From DASPNM01 sp035626515 (GTDB lineage: Bacteria; Bacteroidota; Bacteroidia; Chitinophagales; Chitinophagaceae): DNA of 64,000 bases. Position 1 is the stretch's first letter. Each line of letters begins with the position of its first letter. Shown here in pieces: positions 26,085 to 35,440 of the stretch. Location of the stretch: positions 266,427 through 330,426 of the forward strand of contig DASPNM010000035.1 of NCBI GenBank assembly GCA_035626515.1, in the 5' to 3' direction. The translations under genes were made by a program, and so were the position numbers. The notes under the pieces are model-generated. The model worked only from the letters and a program-made list of their open reading frames with translations. It had not been told where the DNA came from and did no database searches.

Positions 26085-27521
26085 CTAAATTTTTATCCCC
26101 TGCCCTTTGTAAAACTCGAGCAGTTTGATTTTGAACAAATAATCGTATTGCGCGTAAAGCATGTCAATCCGTGCCCGCTGCAGGTTGTTCTGAATGGTCA
26201 ACAGGTCGAAGGTCGAGAGCAAGGCAAGCTCAAATCGTTTCTGCGCGAAATCGTACGCTTTTTCGGATGTCTCGACGATTTTTTTTGCAGCGTTGAATTT
26301 TTGAAGGGCAGCCGCTGCATCGTGGTAGGCGCGGTAAATGTCCTGCTTCAAATCCATGTTATCCTGCGCAATGGTGAGCTCCCATTGCTGCACCTGCAGC
26401 CGCGCCCGGTCCCAGCCGGACCGGGCAGACCTGCCGTTCAGGATCGGAACGCTTATTCCAACTCCAATGCTTTGTCCGAAATTGTTGCGAAACTGCCGCC
26501 CGACGGGGATGGAGCGTTCTCCCACTTTGACGAAACTCGGAGTTTGTACGAAATAGTTGGACCCGCCGACGTTTACGAAGCTCGTGGTCAGAATCGGGGC
26601 GCCGGGCCCATATTCGGGAATTCTTTCATTTACATAACTCGTTCCCAGCCCGGCAAACGCGGACAGCGAGGGATACATCATGCCCCGCGCAGCCTCCACA
26701 TTTTTTCGTGCCGACTGCAGCCTGAGTTCATTGATGCGTTGCTGGGGCAGGTTAGCAACCGCCGAGGCATAGACGGCATCCGGTTGCAGGTCGCCAAGCG
26801 TTTCTACAGGTATCACGTCCGCATTCGGCACCACGATGTCAAACGGCGTCGCGGCATTCAGATTAAGGAGCGCTTTCATTTGCAGCAGCATCTGTTCTGC
26901 TCCTGCAACGGCCGACACCCAGGCCGAACTGTCCCGTGCCAGCTGAGCCTCAAGCTCAGCTGCGCTCAGCTCGGGTAAAGCGCCTGCATCCACTTTTTTT
27001 CGAGTAACCGAAAGCTGCTCGCGGGTCTGGTTGATCTGCACGCGCGTGAGGTTCACCTGTTCTCGTGCCAGCAATACTTGCAGGTATGCGACCGCCACGT
27101 TCAGGGCGATATCATTTTGAGCCTTGCTGACCTGTTCCCGATCCGCCTGCCACGTAAGGCGTGCGGCCTCCATCGAATTCTTTACGCTGAACCAGTTAAA
27201 AATCGTGACCTGCGACTGCAGCTGCATGCCCAGGCTGAAGAAATTGTTATCTACCAGCACGCCCGTGGCAGGATTTTCTGAGCGACCGAAGCGATAAGCG
27301 GGACTGGAATTGAAATTCAGGCTCGGGAACTGTCCTGCTTTTGCCTGGCTGTAGGTAACTTCTGAAAACCGGGCCTGCAGATCCGCCTGTCGCACTGAAA
27401 TATTGTTTTGCAACGCGTACTCCACACAGCGCCTCAGGTCCCACGGTTCGGCTTTCTGGGAAAACGATATTCGGGGTGTTGTGAGCAAACAAATCAGGAG
27501 CAGCTTGAAGGTGGTCCGCAT
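26085..27521 (-). CDS. TolC family outer-membrane efflux protein
   Basis: TolC-like protein of 478 residues with a signal peptide (ending FSQ) and two outer-membrane-efflux repeats (about 25-240 and 270-470), each starting with the typical helix pattern (LRRCVEYALQNNISVRQADL). The extra six residues before ATG 27521 are excluded because a promoter box lies within that stretch. It provides the outer-membrane duct for the adaptor encoded 4 nt downstream. The substrate is unknown. First gene of the TolC-adaptor-gpsA unit. Confidence 0.93.
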   Translation of the reverse strand: MRTTFKLLLICLLTTPRISFSQKAEPWDLRRCVEYALQNNISVRQADLQARFSEVTYSQAKAGQFPSLNFNSSPAYRFGRSENPATGVLVDNNFFSLGMQLQSQVTIFNWFSVKNSMEAARLTWQADREQVSKAQNDIALNVAVAYLQVLLAREQVNLTRVQINQTREQLSVTRKKVDAGALPELSAAELEAQLARDSSAWVSAVAGAEQMLLQMKALLNLNAATPFDIVVPNADVIPVETLGDLQPDAVYASAVANLPQQRINELRLQSARKNVEAARGMMYPSLSAFAGLGTSYVNERIPEYGPGAPILTTSFVNVGGSNYFVQTPSFVKVGERSIPVGRQFRNNFGQSIGVGISVPILNGRSARSGWDRARLQVQQWELTIAQDNMDLKQDIYRAYHDAAAALQKFNAAKKIVETSEKAYDFAQKRFELALLSTFDLLTIQNNLQRARIDMLYAQYDYLFKIKLLEFYKGQGIKI

Positions 27522-27525
27522 TGGA

Positions 27526-27533
27526 CAAAAATA
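27526..27533 (-). promoter_or_regulatory. TAnnTTTG -7 box for TolC-adaptor-gpsA
   Basis: The minus strand reads TATTTTTG, TCCA, ATG. The predicted start site is at or next to the ATG, another leaderless candidate. Confidence 0.45.
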
Positions 27534-27569
27534 CTCCAAAGGATTGCTGCCAGTATGGACCCGCTTTGA

Positions 27570-28742
27570 TTATTCGATCTTTTCAAGTGCCTGCCGCAGA
27601 TCGGCGATCAGGTATTCCGGCTCTTCCAGACCCACATACAGGCGGATATAAAGATGTTCGCGGTTGGCCGGATCGAAATCAGCGGCCCCGATGCCCGCCA
27701 GCTTGGGAATCACCAGGCTCTCGTGACCCCCCCAGCTCACCGCCATACGAATGTGGCGCAGCGATTCGCAAAACCGTTCGATTTGGGCGGCTGTTTTCCT
27801 GCGCAGGATGATCGTGAGCAGGCCGCATGCTCCGTTCATCTGCTTCCGGGCCAGCTCGTATTGCGGAAAATCAGGATGGAGCGGAAAGAGCACCGATTCA
27901 ATCGCCTGGTGTCCGCGGAGAAACTCAAGCACCAGCCGCGTAGAGTTCGAGATTCGTTCCAGCCGGGAAGGCAACGTCCGTAAACCCCGCAGCAACAGCC
28001 AGGCATTGAACGGCTGAATGCCGCTTCCGATACTAAGGTATTCGCTGTCGAAAATTTTCCGGATGATCTCGTGCTTTCCGCAAAGCACACCACCGAGCAC
28101 GTCGCTATGCCCCCCAATGTATTTTGTAGCGGTCTGCAACGAAAGATCAATGCCCAGTTCCAGGGGCCGCTGATAGAGCGGGGTGCAGTAGCTATTATCC
28201 ACGATCGTGACAATGCCCCTCGACCGCGCGAGCTCCGCGACGGCACGCAGATCCTGAAGCGCGTAATCCCAGCTGTTCGGCGATTCGAGATAATAAACCG
28301 CCGTTGAATTGATAGTGGCAGCGTCCCAGTTTGTGATATCGCTCCCGTCGACATAGGTAGTGGCAACGCCGAACCGCGGAAGAAGCACGTCGAACACCCG
28401 TTGGGCCCAGGTGTAGGGTGCGCGCACGGAAACGATATGCCTTCCCGATCCGGTCTGTGAAAGCACTGACGCAAAGATGGCAGCAGCTCCGCTGTTGAAG
28501 ACGAGACAATCTTCGGCGCCGTCGAGTGCCGCAAGTTTTTTCCGGAGGATCTCCACCGTCGGGTTTAAGCCGCGACTGTAGAGGTAGCCGCCCATTTCAT
28601 CCCCGAGTGCCAGGCGCAACTCGTTCACGCTGTTGAATGCGAAGTTGCTCGTTTGCACGATTGGAGGAGCGATAGCGTTGAAATAATTTTCCCGGTCTTC
28701 GCCGAGTTCATTGATTATATAGCTGATCTCTTCGGAAGTCAT
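27570..28742 (-). CDS. PLP-dependent trans-sulfuration enzyme
   Basis: Cys/Met-metabolism PLP enzyme of 390 residues, the family of cystathionine gamma-synthase, cystathionine gamma-lyase, methionine gamma-lyase and O-acetylhomoserine sulfhydrylase. The PLP-lysine motif is SLQTATKYIGGHSD, and the N-terminal cofactor/substrate region RGLNPTVEILRKKLAALDGA is present. Which reaction it runs cannot be decided from sequence. It overlaps the permease gene by ATGA, so a role in uptake and breakdown or recycling of a sulfur amino acid is plausible. Confidence 0.9.
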   Translation of the reverse strand: MTSEEISYIINELGEDRENYFNAIAPPIVQTSNFAFNSVNELRLALGDEMGGYLYSRGLNPTVEILRKKLAALDGAEDCLVFNSGAAAIFASVLSQTGSGRHIVSVRAPYTWAQRVFDVLLPRFGVATTYVDGSDITNWDAATINSTAVYYLESPNSWDYALQDLRAVAELARSRGIVTIVDNSYCTPLYQRPLELGIDLSLQTATKYIGGHSDVLGGVLCGKHEIIRKIFDSEYLSIGSGIQPFNAWLLLRGLRTLPSRLERISNSTRLVLEFLRGHQAIESVLFPLHPDFPQYELARKQMNGACGLLTIILRRKTAAQIERFCESLRHIRMAVSWGGHESLVIPKLAGIGAADFDPANREHLYIRLYVGLEEPEYLIADLRQALEKIE

Positions 28743-30070
28743 GACGCGCGGCGAAAGCCTTTGACGAGAAAATAAAGAAACAGAAATACTCCGAGCACGG
28801 AAAAACCGACTACTGCGTACGTCCAGTTCTCCACAGCGATCATCGTGCCGACGAACAGGTAGGTGAGGATGAAGATCACGGGCAGGACCGGGTACAGTTT
28901 CATGGAATAGATACCGGTCCCGTCGAGGTGCCGGGTCCGCTTACGCAAGATGAAAATGGTAGCAGCTGATGTGGCCATGCCTATGGAATCGAGAAAGATG
29001 GTGAAGCTGAGGATCTGGTCGAACGTGTCGGCAAAAAACAGGACCACGATGCAAACCGCTGCAAAAACTGTGAGGCTCACCGTGAGCACGTCCTTCTCCT
29101 CGTTTTTTTTCCGAAAGGCCCGGGGCAGAATGCCGTCCTCGCTCATCGCGTACATTACCCGCGGATTGCTCAGCAACAGCACGTTCACATAAGCCAGCAC
29201 GGCGATGAACAGCAGTACGGAGGCCGCGTACCGCCCCACAGGGCCAAACATTTTTTCTGCGATGAGGGCAGCGATCCCGGAAGTAGACTTAAGCTCATTG
29301 AAACCGATTACCTTATAATAGGCATAGCTGGCGAGCAGGTAGAGCGTGACAATTACCAGGATGCCAATGAATATTCCCCGCGGGATATTTTTCCTGGGGT
29401 TCTCAACTTCCCCGCCGAAATTGATCGTCTGCTGATATCCTCCGTACGTGAATGATGTGGCTTTCAGCGCCACACCGAAAGAAAGCAGGATGGCGCCGGC
29501 CGTCTGTGTTTCGAGCGAAGGCGCGTGCTGGATCGCGGTATTGTGAATGGCCGGGAAAAAAAGCGACGCGATCAGCACCACGAGCATCCCGATCTTGATC
29601 AGCATGAGGACATTTTGTGTTTGCGAGCTCATGCGCAGGCCCATCAGGTTTACCCCATAAAAGAGAATGATGGCTCCCATGGCAATGAAGGACTGAAGCA
29701 GATCGCTGTTCGCTGATCCGAACAGCAGCGGCCCGATGTATTCGCTCCCGATGAGAGCAACCCCCGAGAGGGAGGCGGCATTCGAAATCAGGATGATGCA
29801 ATTGATCGCGAAAGCCAGCGAAGGATGGTACGCGTAGGAGAATACTTTGTAGTAACCTCCGGTAACAGGATAGCGGCTTCCGATTTCTGCATACGTCAGC
29901 GCCCCGCAAAATGCGACGAAACCGCCGAAGATCCAGGCTGCAAAAAATATGGACGGTGTAAGCGCCGCGTTCGCCGCATCCTTTGACGTCCTGAAGATCC
30001 CCATGCCGATGACCAGTCCGATCACGATCATGGTGAGCGAGAAGATGCCGAGCTTGTTCTTCGCAGTCAT
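28739..30070 (-). CDS. APC-family amino-acid permease
   Basis: Transporter of 443 residues with about twelve hydrophobic helices. The first helix motif GLVIGMGIFRTSKDA and the later FNELKSTSGIAALIAE fit the amino acid-polyamine-organocation superfamily, probably in the LAT/APA part. ATG 30070 (MTAKNKLG) was chosen over an upstream in-frame codon at 30109, because the helix pattern begins only after it and the shorter form is usual. Its stop overlaps the start of the trans-sulfuration gene, suggesting a shared substrate such as a sulfur amino acid; this is inferred. Divergent from a TonB receptor. Confidence 0.9.
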   Translation of the reverse strand: MTAKNKLGIFSLTMIVIGLVIGMGIFRTSKDAANAALTPSIFFAAWIFGGFVAFCGALTYAEIGSRYPVTGGYYKVFSYAYHPSLAFAINCIILISNAASLSGVALIGSEYIGPLLFGSANSDLLQSFIAMGAIILFYGVNLMGLRMSSQTQNVLMLIKIGMLVVLIASLFFPAIHNTAIQHAPSLETQTAGAILLSFGVALKATSFTYGGYQQTINFGGEVENPRKNIPRGIFIGILVIVTLYLLASYAYYKVIGFNELKSTSGIAALIAEKMFGPVGRYAASVLLFIAVLAYVNVLLLSNPRVMYAMSEDGILPRAFRKKNEEKDVLTVSLTVFAAVCIVVLFFADTFDQILSFTIFLDSIGMATSAATIFILRKRTRHLDGTGIYSMKLYPVLPVIFILTYLFVGTMIAVENWTYAVVGFSVLGVFLFLYFLVKGFRRAS

Positions 30071-30125
30071 GGACTCAAGATAGGAAAAAAAGGGTCTAAC
30101 TTTAATCAAGCCAGATACCGATCAC

Positions 30126-32186
30126 GTGTACTTACGGAGCATCGTCATAGCCTCTTGTTTTGTTACTTCCGTATCCCGCGCGCAGGAGACCGATTCGCTG
30201 AAAACGCTGGCGGAGGTGGTGGTGCGCGCTTTCGATCAGGACAACAGTTCACGTTACAGCGCGCTTTCCGTGTACCGTATTGATCCCAAGACCGACGACC
30301 GATCGAACAGGGTTTCGCTACTGGGAATATTAAATACTATTCCCGGTGTGCGCATGGAGGAACGCTCGCCGGGCAGCTTGCGGATCAGCATTCGCGGCAG
30401 CTCGCTGCGCTCACCATTTGGCGTACGTAATCTAAAAATCTACTGGAACGACATTCCGGTTACCGATCCCGGCGGCAATTCGTACTTCAACCAGGTCGCG
30501 CACAATAATTTTTCATATGCCGAGATTTTCAAGGGGCCCGCAAGTAGTCTTTACGGATCCGGCACCGGTGGGCTGTTGCTGTTGCAAATGCCCGATAGTT
30601 GGAGCAACGGAGCGGCGATCGAGTATGTCACGGGCAGCTTCAGCATGCATAATGTTCTCGCCACCGTAAATTTTGGTAGAGACGCAACGACCCATCGGAT
30701 CACTTACGCGCACAACCAATCGGAAGGTTACAGGAACCACTCCGCGTTTCGCCGAGACAATTTTTCCTGGGTGAGCCGGTTGAAAACCGGTGACAGGCAC
30801 CGGCTCACCGCTTCATTGTTGTTCGCCGACCTGCAATACGAAACCCCTGGCGCCTTAACATTCGCCGAATATCGTCTCGATCCAAAGGCGGCAAGGCCCG
30901 CCGGCGGCGGATTTCCTTCAGCAGAGCAGGCGAGGGCAGGCATTTTTCAAAAAAATATTACAACCGGGCTTACCAGCGAATACAGCATCAGGAATTCACT
31001 GAAGAGCACAACCACCTTCTATGCCGCGTATGCCGACGTGCGCAACCCGGCGGTCCGGAATTACGAGCGCAGGAAAGAGCCGCATTTTGGAGGGCGCAGT
31101 TTTTTTTCCTGGCGGCCGGCAAACAGCGAGCGGTGGAAAGTATCGGCCGGCGCGGAAATTCAAAAAGGGTTTTTCAATACCCTGGTTACGAAAAACCGAA
31201 ACGGCCAGCCGGACTCGCTGCTCACAAACGATGATATCGATTATACCACTTACTTCGCTTTTGCACAGGCTTCCGGGCGATTCGGTGAGGATTGGATTTT
31301 GAATGCCGGACTGAGCGTAAACAGGACAGTTGTACGGTTCCTGCGGCTGTCGCAATATCCCGTAACGCTGCAGAGAAGGAAGTATCGAAGCGAGTTGGCA
31401 CCAGCGTTTTCTTTAAGACGAAATTTGGGCGCGTTCTATCTGAAAGGCACAATTTCCCGGGGGTTTTCGCCTCCGACAATTACCGAGCTGCTGCCCTCCA
31501 CAGGCGTGATCAGCACAGACCTCGAAGCAGAATACGGGTGGAACCACGAGTTGAGCGCGGGCACGACTTTTCTCAGCCAGCGCATGTGGATGGAGTTGAC
31601 CGGTTTTTATTTTCGGCTCAACAGCGCGCTGGTTCAGCGAAGAGATAATTCCGGCGCAGATTTTTTCGTCAACGCGGGTAACATCCGGCAAAAAGGTCTG
31701 GAAATTCTGCTACGGTACCGCCAGGAATTTGCCACCCTGCTCTCACGGCTTTCTGCACAAACAGGCTTCACCTATTACCATTTTCGCTACGGCAGCTTTG
31801 TGAAAGGTTCGGAAGACTTCTCAGGTCGCCTTGTGCCCTCTGTGCCGCAACGGGTGCTTTCGACGAGCTTGGATCTTACGTTTCGAAGGGGGATCTCTAT
31901 TGGGTTGAATCACTACGCTGCATCTTCTATTTTCCTCAACGATGCGAACACGGCCGTTGCTGCAGGTTACCACCTGATCGGTGGCAGACTTGGGTACCGG
32001 AAATCTTCGCGCTCCGGAACAGGTTTTGAGATTTACATCGGGGCAGACAATCTTTTGAACGCCAACTACAGTCTCGGCAACGACATCAACGCAGCAGGCG
32101 GACGTTACTACAATGCTGCGCCGGACAGAAATTTTTTTGTTGGAGCCAGGCTCGACTGGATACGCAACAGGAATTCCGCTCAATAA
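30126..32186 (+). CDS. TonB-dependent receptor
   Basis: Outer-membrane receptor of 686 residues: signal peptide (about 1-19, ending SRAQ), plug (about 35-155; SRYSALSVYRI, LRISIRGSSLRSPFG, FKGPASSLYGSGTGG) and barrel to a C-terminal RLDWIRNRNSAQ. The terminal residues are not aromatic, which is slightly unusual. The substrate is unknown; the plug resembles the iron/siderophore-like receptors of this phylum. The start is GTG. Its end overlaps the convergent DUF6089 gene by 7 nt. A TAACTTTA sequence at 30097 is one base off the promoter consensus. Confidence 0.88.
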   Translation: MYLRSIVIASCFVTSVSRAQETDSLKTLAEVVVRAFDQDNSSRYSALSVYRIDPKTDDRSNRVSLLGILNTIPGVRMEERSPGSLRISIRGSSLRSPFGVRNLKIYWNDIPVTDPGGNSYFNQVAHNNFSYAEIFKGPASSLYGSGTGGLLLLQMPDSWSNGAAIEYVTGSFSMHNVLATVNFGRDATTHRITYAHNQSEGYRNHSAFRRDNFSWVSRLKTGDRHRLTASLLFADLQYETPGALTFAEYRLDPKAARPAGGGFPSAEQARAGIFQKNITTGLTSEYSIRNSLKSTTTFYAAYADVRNPAVRNYERRKEPHFGGRSFFSWRPANSERWKVSAGAEIQKGFFNTLVTKNRNGQPDSLLTNDDIDYTTYFAFAQASGRFGEDWILNAGLSVNRTVVRFLRLSQYPVTLQRRKYRSELAPAFSLRRNLGAFYLKGTISRGFSPPTITELLPSTGVISTDLEAEYGWNHELSAGTTFLSQRMWMELTGFYFRLNSALVQRRDNSGADFFVNAGNIRQKGLEILLRYRQEFATLLSRLSAQTGFTYYHFRYGSFVKGSEDFSGRLVPSVPQRVLSTSLDLTFRRGISIGLNHYAASSIFLNDANTAVAAGYHLIGGRLGYRKSSRSGTGFEIYIGADNLLNANYSLGNDINAAGGRYYNAAPDRNFFVGARLDWIRNRNSAQ

Positions 32187-32917
32187 GAAACTGTCGGGCA
32201 TTTCAGCTCCTTCATGCGGGCGGGAGCATATACGATGCCCGCGGTAACGGAAAAGAAATGGTCGTCGTACTTCGAATTCACTGCGTGGCTGAAGCCGTCC
32301 AGATAATCGGTGAACGTAAACCTGTAGGTCGCCTGTAAATTCACGGCGAAGCGGTCGGAAATAAAATAACGGGCTCCTGCACCGATTGGAAGGGTTGGGA
32401 TGAAATTCGGCATCCGGCGCAAACTGTCCTGTTGCAAACCATTCCAGAGCTCATGGTCTTCCGGAAAGTAGGACTCATTCACCCGGCTCCAGTCGCGTTG
32501 GATGTTCACGTAGCTGATACCAGCACCCGCCATCACATAGGGAAATATCTGCCGGTCGGATTCCGGAAGATGGCCGACCGCCAGCAGCGAGAACTCAATT
32601 AGTGGCGTCGTAAAACTTAAATTACGTTCCTGCCGGTATGCCGGTGAGGAGTAACGTGATTCATCGCCGCGCAGCCGGGACACCGCCAGGTTGGCGCGAA
32701 TGGAGAGATAGTCGCGAAACGGTTTCTCCGCGTAAATCTCAACGCCAGGCAAAGCTGTCTTCAGTGAGCCGATGCGCGAGGGCGTAAGGTCGCCCTGGTA
32801 GACAAATACACCGGCGTTCAGTCCAAACTGAAATCCCGGGTTCGCCGGTTGTGAGCCGGCCCTAAGCTGGAATGCCAGCAGTAGTCCCAGCCCAACTGCC
32901 CTCGGTAAAGTTTTCAT
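32180..32917 (-). CDS. DUF6089-like outer-membrane beta-barrel protein
   Basis: Protein of 245 residues with a signal peptide (about 1-22) and strand-rich repeats such as FQFGLNAGVFVYQGDLTPS, IFPYVMAGAGISYVNI and DRFAVNLQATYRFTFTDYLDG. This fits the small eight-strand barrel proteins of Bacteroidota (DUF6089 and relatives). Function unknown. The end is convergent and overlapping with the TonB receptor by 7 nt. Confidence 0.78.
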   Translation of the reverse strand: MKTLPRAVGLGLLLAFQLRAGSQPANPGFQFGLNAGVFVYQGDLTPSRIGSLKTALPGVEIYAEKPFRDYLSIRANLAVSRLRGDESRYSSPAYRQERNLSFTTPLIEFSLLAVGHLPESDRQIFPYVMAGAGISYVNIQRDWSRVNESYFPEDHELWNGLQQDSLRRMPNFIPTLPIGAGARYFISDRFAVNLQATYRFTFTDYLDGFSHAVNSKYDDHFFSVTAGIVYAPARMKELKCPTVSY

Positions 32918-33008
32918 AGTTCTCTATTGTAAGCATGCTGGCAGTTAGTCTGGAGTACGGTAATAAAAACGGAACCGGAAGCAATGACCGCACAATCCTG
33001 TTACAAAG

Positions 33009-33029
33009 ACTTTGCATCCCGCGCAAAGT
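33009..33029. repeat. Inverted repeat ahead of the riboswitch
   Basis: Arms ACTTTGC and GCAAAGT with a 7-nt loop, between the DUF6089 gene and the btuB leader. It could be an operator or a chance palindrome. The rest of the gap from 32918 to 33084 shows nothing else I can support. Confidence 0.3.
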
Positions 33030-33084
33030 TTATTCCAAACTCGCCGCAGGGATAAATTAGCCGCAGCATTTAATTGATTTCCTA

Positions 33085-33092
33085 TACATTTG
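33085..33092 (+). promoter_or_regulatory. TAnnTTTG -7 box for riboswitch-btuB
   Basis: TACATTTG lies just 9 nt ahead of the first conserved riboswitch block, so the transcript would start at the beginning of the cobalamin aptamer. No clear -33 is visible. Confidence 0.55.
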
Positions 33093-33098
33093 TCGCAC

Positions 33099-33276
33099 CT
33101 GGTTCCATCCCGCGAAGCGCGGGATGATTAAAAGGGAAACCGGTGACCTGCGCTGCAGGAATTCCGGTGCTATCCCCGTAGCTGTGATCCCGGGTAAGCT
33201 TTCGGGCATCTTCGCCACTGTCGCTTTTTCGATGGGAAGGCCGCACGAAAGTCGGGTAAGCCAGAAGACCTGCCAG
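33099..33276 (+). promoter_or_regulatory. Adenosylcobalamin riboswitch
   Basis: The conserved blocks of the cobalamin aptamer are present in order: GGTTCC (33101), AAAGGGAA followed by CCGGTG (33131-33144), the core CCGGTGCTATCCCCGTAGC (about 33164-33182), GCCACTGTC (33214), GGAAGG, and the B12 box AAGCCAGAAGACCTGCC (33258-33274). An inverted repeat CATCCCGCG / CGCGGGATG closes an early arm. The aptamer sits in the leader of the BtuB-like gene, whose expression it would shut down when cobalamin is plentiful. Downstream, a possible hairpin ending at 33350 followed by CTTTTTC may be the terminator of the expression platform. Confidence 0.92.
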
Positions 33277-33391
33277 GGCTAAACAACATTCAAGCTTTCG
33301 GGTGAAAAGCGAAGATGTGGCCCTGTGCTCGATTTAGTCTTTCGGCCGCTTCTTTTTCCTCCGATCGCGTCACGCAAAAAAAATTTTTACG

Positions 33392-35344
33392 ATGAAAAAG
33401 ATTTTGCTTGCGGCGGCGCTCTTCCTGGGTAGCCGGCTCGCCGCGCAACAGGACAGCAGCGGTGTCCTTCTCGATGAAGTGATCATGACCGCCAACAGAT
33501 TTCAACAGAAAACGTCGACGACGGGAAAGGTCGTGATCGTCATCACGCGGCAGCAGCTGGAACGAAGCGGCGCAAAGGACCTCTCGCAGGTGTTGCACGA
33601 ACAGGCGGGAATCCACATTGCGGGTGCGTACAGCAACGCCGGCAAGGATAAATCCGTCTTTCTTCGCGGGGCGGGAGCGCAGTACACCCTGATCATGGTA
33701 GATGGAATTCCCCTGTACGACCCGTCGGGCATCGGCAGCCAGTTCGATATTCGAAACCTGTCGATTGGTGACGTGGACCGGATAGAAATATTAAAGGGGT
33801 CCCAGTCCACACTGTACGGCAGCGATGCGGTGGCCGGAGTGATCCATATCATCACAAAAAAACAATTTGACAGAACCCTGGATTGGGCCATGCTCGGCGC
33901 ATTTGGCAGCCACGGCACCGGTCGGTTGAATGCAACCGTCAATGGCTCCCGTAAAATGCTGGATTACCGCGTTGGTTACAATTTTTCCCGCACCAATGGG
34001 GTCAGCGAGGCGGCAAGCGCCGATCCGAACGCGGACAAAGATGGCTCGCACCAGCACTCGGGTTCAGCCGGTCTTGAATGGCGGCCGCATCAGCGTCTTC
34101 GTATTCAACCCGTTTTTCGTTTCAGCCATCTGGCTGGCGACGTGGACCAGGGCGCGTTTACCGACGAGCTGGATTACACGTTTCGCGAAAAAAACTACCA
34201 CGCGGGCGTCCGAAGCGAGCTGTCGATGGGCGATAACAAATTGCAGGTTATTTACCATTACAACAACCTGGACCGGGAATACACAGATGATTCAACAAAA
34301 AGTCGCAACGGATTTGACACTTATTCGCGCGGCAGCTACCGGGCATCCGAGCATTTCCTTGACTTTTTCCTGGGCAGCCCCACCGCCCGGAAGCTGAAGT
34401 GGGCGGGGGGAATGGATTTCCGGCATTCCCGGTCCGACCAGGAATACCGATCGATCAGCAGTTTCCCTTACCATACACGCAATGGATCCGACAGCCTGAA
34501 TCATTCGCAGGGAAGTTTGTATTTCGCCGCAACGTTGAATACAAATTCCGGGTTCACGATTGAATTGGGCAACAGGGTTCATCTCCATTCGGAGTATGGG
34601 ATCGTAGATGTTTTTAACATTAATCCGTCGGTGCTGTTGCAAAAAAAATTCAAGCTCTTCAGCAATCTGTCCACCGGATACCGGACGCCCTCCCTGTATC
34701 AATTGTTTTCCGAGTTTGGAAACCGCGACCTGAATCCCGAGACCGCGCTCACCTGGGAAGCAGGGATTCAGTATTTGCCAAACCAGAATTCATTTACGGC
34801 TCGGGCCCTGATTTTCCTGAGACGCATAAAAGATGTGATCAGCTTTTACACCGATCCGGGTACGTTTCGTTCGGAGTACGTAAACCAGGACCGGCAGCGT
34901 GATCATGGAGCCGAGCTCGAAGCGGGCTATACGGGAAAAAAATGGCAGCTTCGGGCGCATTATACGTATGTGGACGGCGAGATCCGCACGACGCTTGGCG
35001 GCAAGGATACCAGCTATTTTAATCTCCTGCGCCGCCCGAAGCACAGCTTGGGCTTGCATGCGGGCCTTAAGCTCGGCAATGCTTATGTGAGCAGTAACGT
35101 TTCCTGGAGAGGAAAGCGTGGGGACAATTATTTCGACGCACAGACTTTCAGTGTGGTTTCGGTAACGCTTCCGGCTTACCCACTTTGGGATTTTTATGGG
35201 GAATATTCATTTTGGAAAGACAGGCTGCGGCTTTTCGTGGATCTCAGAAATATTCTGGATCGCGATTACCAGGAGATAGCCGGCTTCAACACGCTCGGAT
35301 TTACCGCGCAGGCAGGAATAAGATTGAGGTGGTGGGAGAAATAA
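33392..35344 (+). CDS. btuB: TonB-dependent cobalamin receptor (BtuB-like)
   Basis: Outer-membrane receptor of 650 residues with a signal peptide (ending RLAAQQ), plug (about 35-145; SVFLRGAGAQYTLIMVDGIPLYDP, split motif, and STLYGSDAVAGVIHI) and barrel, ending ...GIRLRWWEK. Barrel size and plug resemble BtuB, and the gene sits directly under a cobalamin riboswitch, so vitamin B12 or corrinoid uptake is strongly implied. The upstream leader of about 300 nt is the regulatory part. No btuCDF or cobalamin synthesis gene is nearby, so the rest of the route lies elsewhere. Confidence 0.92.
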   Translation: MKKILLAAALFLGSRLAAQQDSSGVLLDEVIMTANRFQQKTSTTGKVVIVITRQQLERSGAKDLSQVLHEQAGIHIAGAYSNAGKDKSVFLRGAGAQYTLIMVDGIPLYDPSGIGSQFDIRNLSIGDVDRIEILKGSQSTLYGSDAVAGVIHIITKKQFDRTLDWAMLGAFGSHGTGRLNATVNGSRKMLDYRVGYNFSRTNGVSEAASADPNADKDGSHQHSGSAGLEWRPHQRLRIQPVFRFSHLAGDVDQGAFTDELDYTFREKNYHAGVRSELSMGDNKLQVIYHYNNLDREYTDDSTKSRNGFDTYSRGSYRASEHFLDFFLGSPTARKLKWAGGMDFRHSRSDQEYRSISSFPYHTRNGSDSLNHSQGSLYFAATLNTNSGFTIELGNRVHLHSEYGIVDVFNINPSVLLQKKFKLFSNLSTGYRTPSLYQLFSEFGNRDLNPETALTWEAGIQYLPNQNSFTARALIFLRRIKDVISFYTDPGTFRSEYVNQDRQRDHGAELEAGYTGKKWQLRAHYTYVDGEIRTTLGGKDTSYFNLLRRPKHSLGLHAGLKLGNAYVSSNVSWRGKRGDNYFDAQTFSVVSVTLPAYPLWDFYGEYSFWKDRLRLFVDLRNILDRDYQEIAGFNTLGFTAQAGIRLRWWEK

Positions 35345-35401
35345 GCATGTGCGCCGAAGATCGGCTAAACGCTGAGTCACATGAGATAACTCAGTCCTCA
35401 A

Positions 35402-35436
35402 ATAAAAAAGTCCGCCGTCGTCTGACTATGGCGGAC
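35402..35436 (-). terminator. Terminator of tRNA-Arg
   Basis: The minus strand reads GTCCGCC, 13 nt loop, GGCGGAC, then a T6 run. It is 5 nt past the end of the tRNA gene. An additional small hairpin (35372-35394) lies on the btuB side. Confidence 0.8.
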
Positions 35437-35440
35437 ACCG

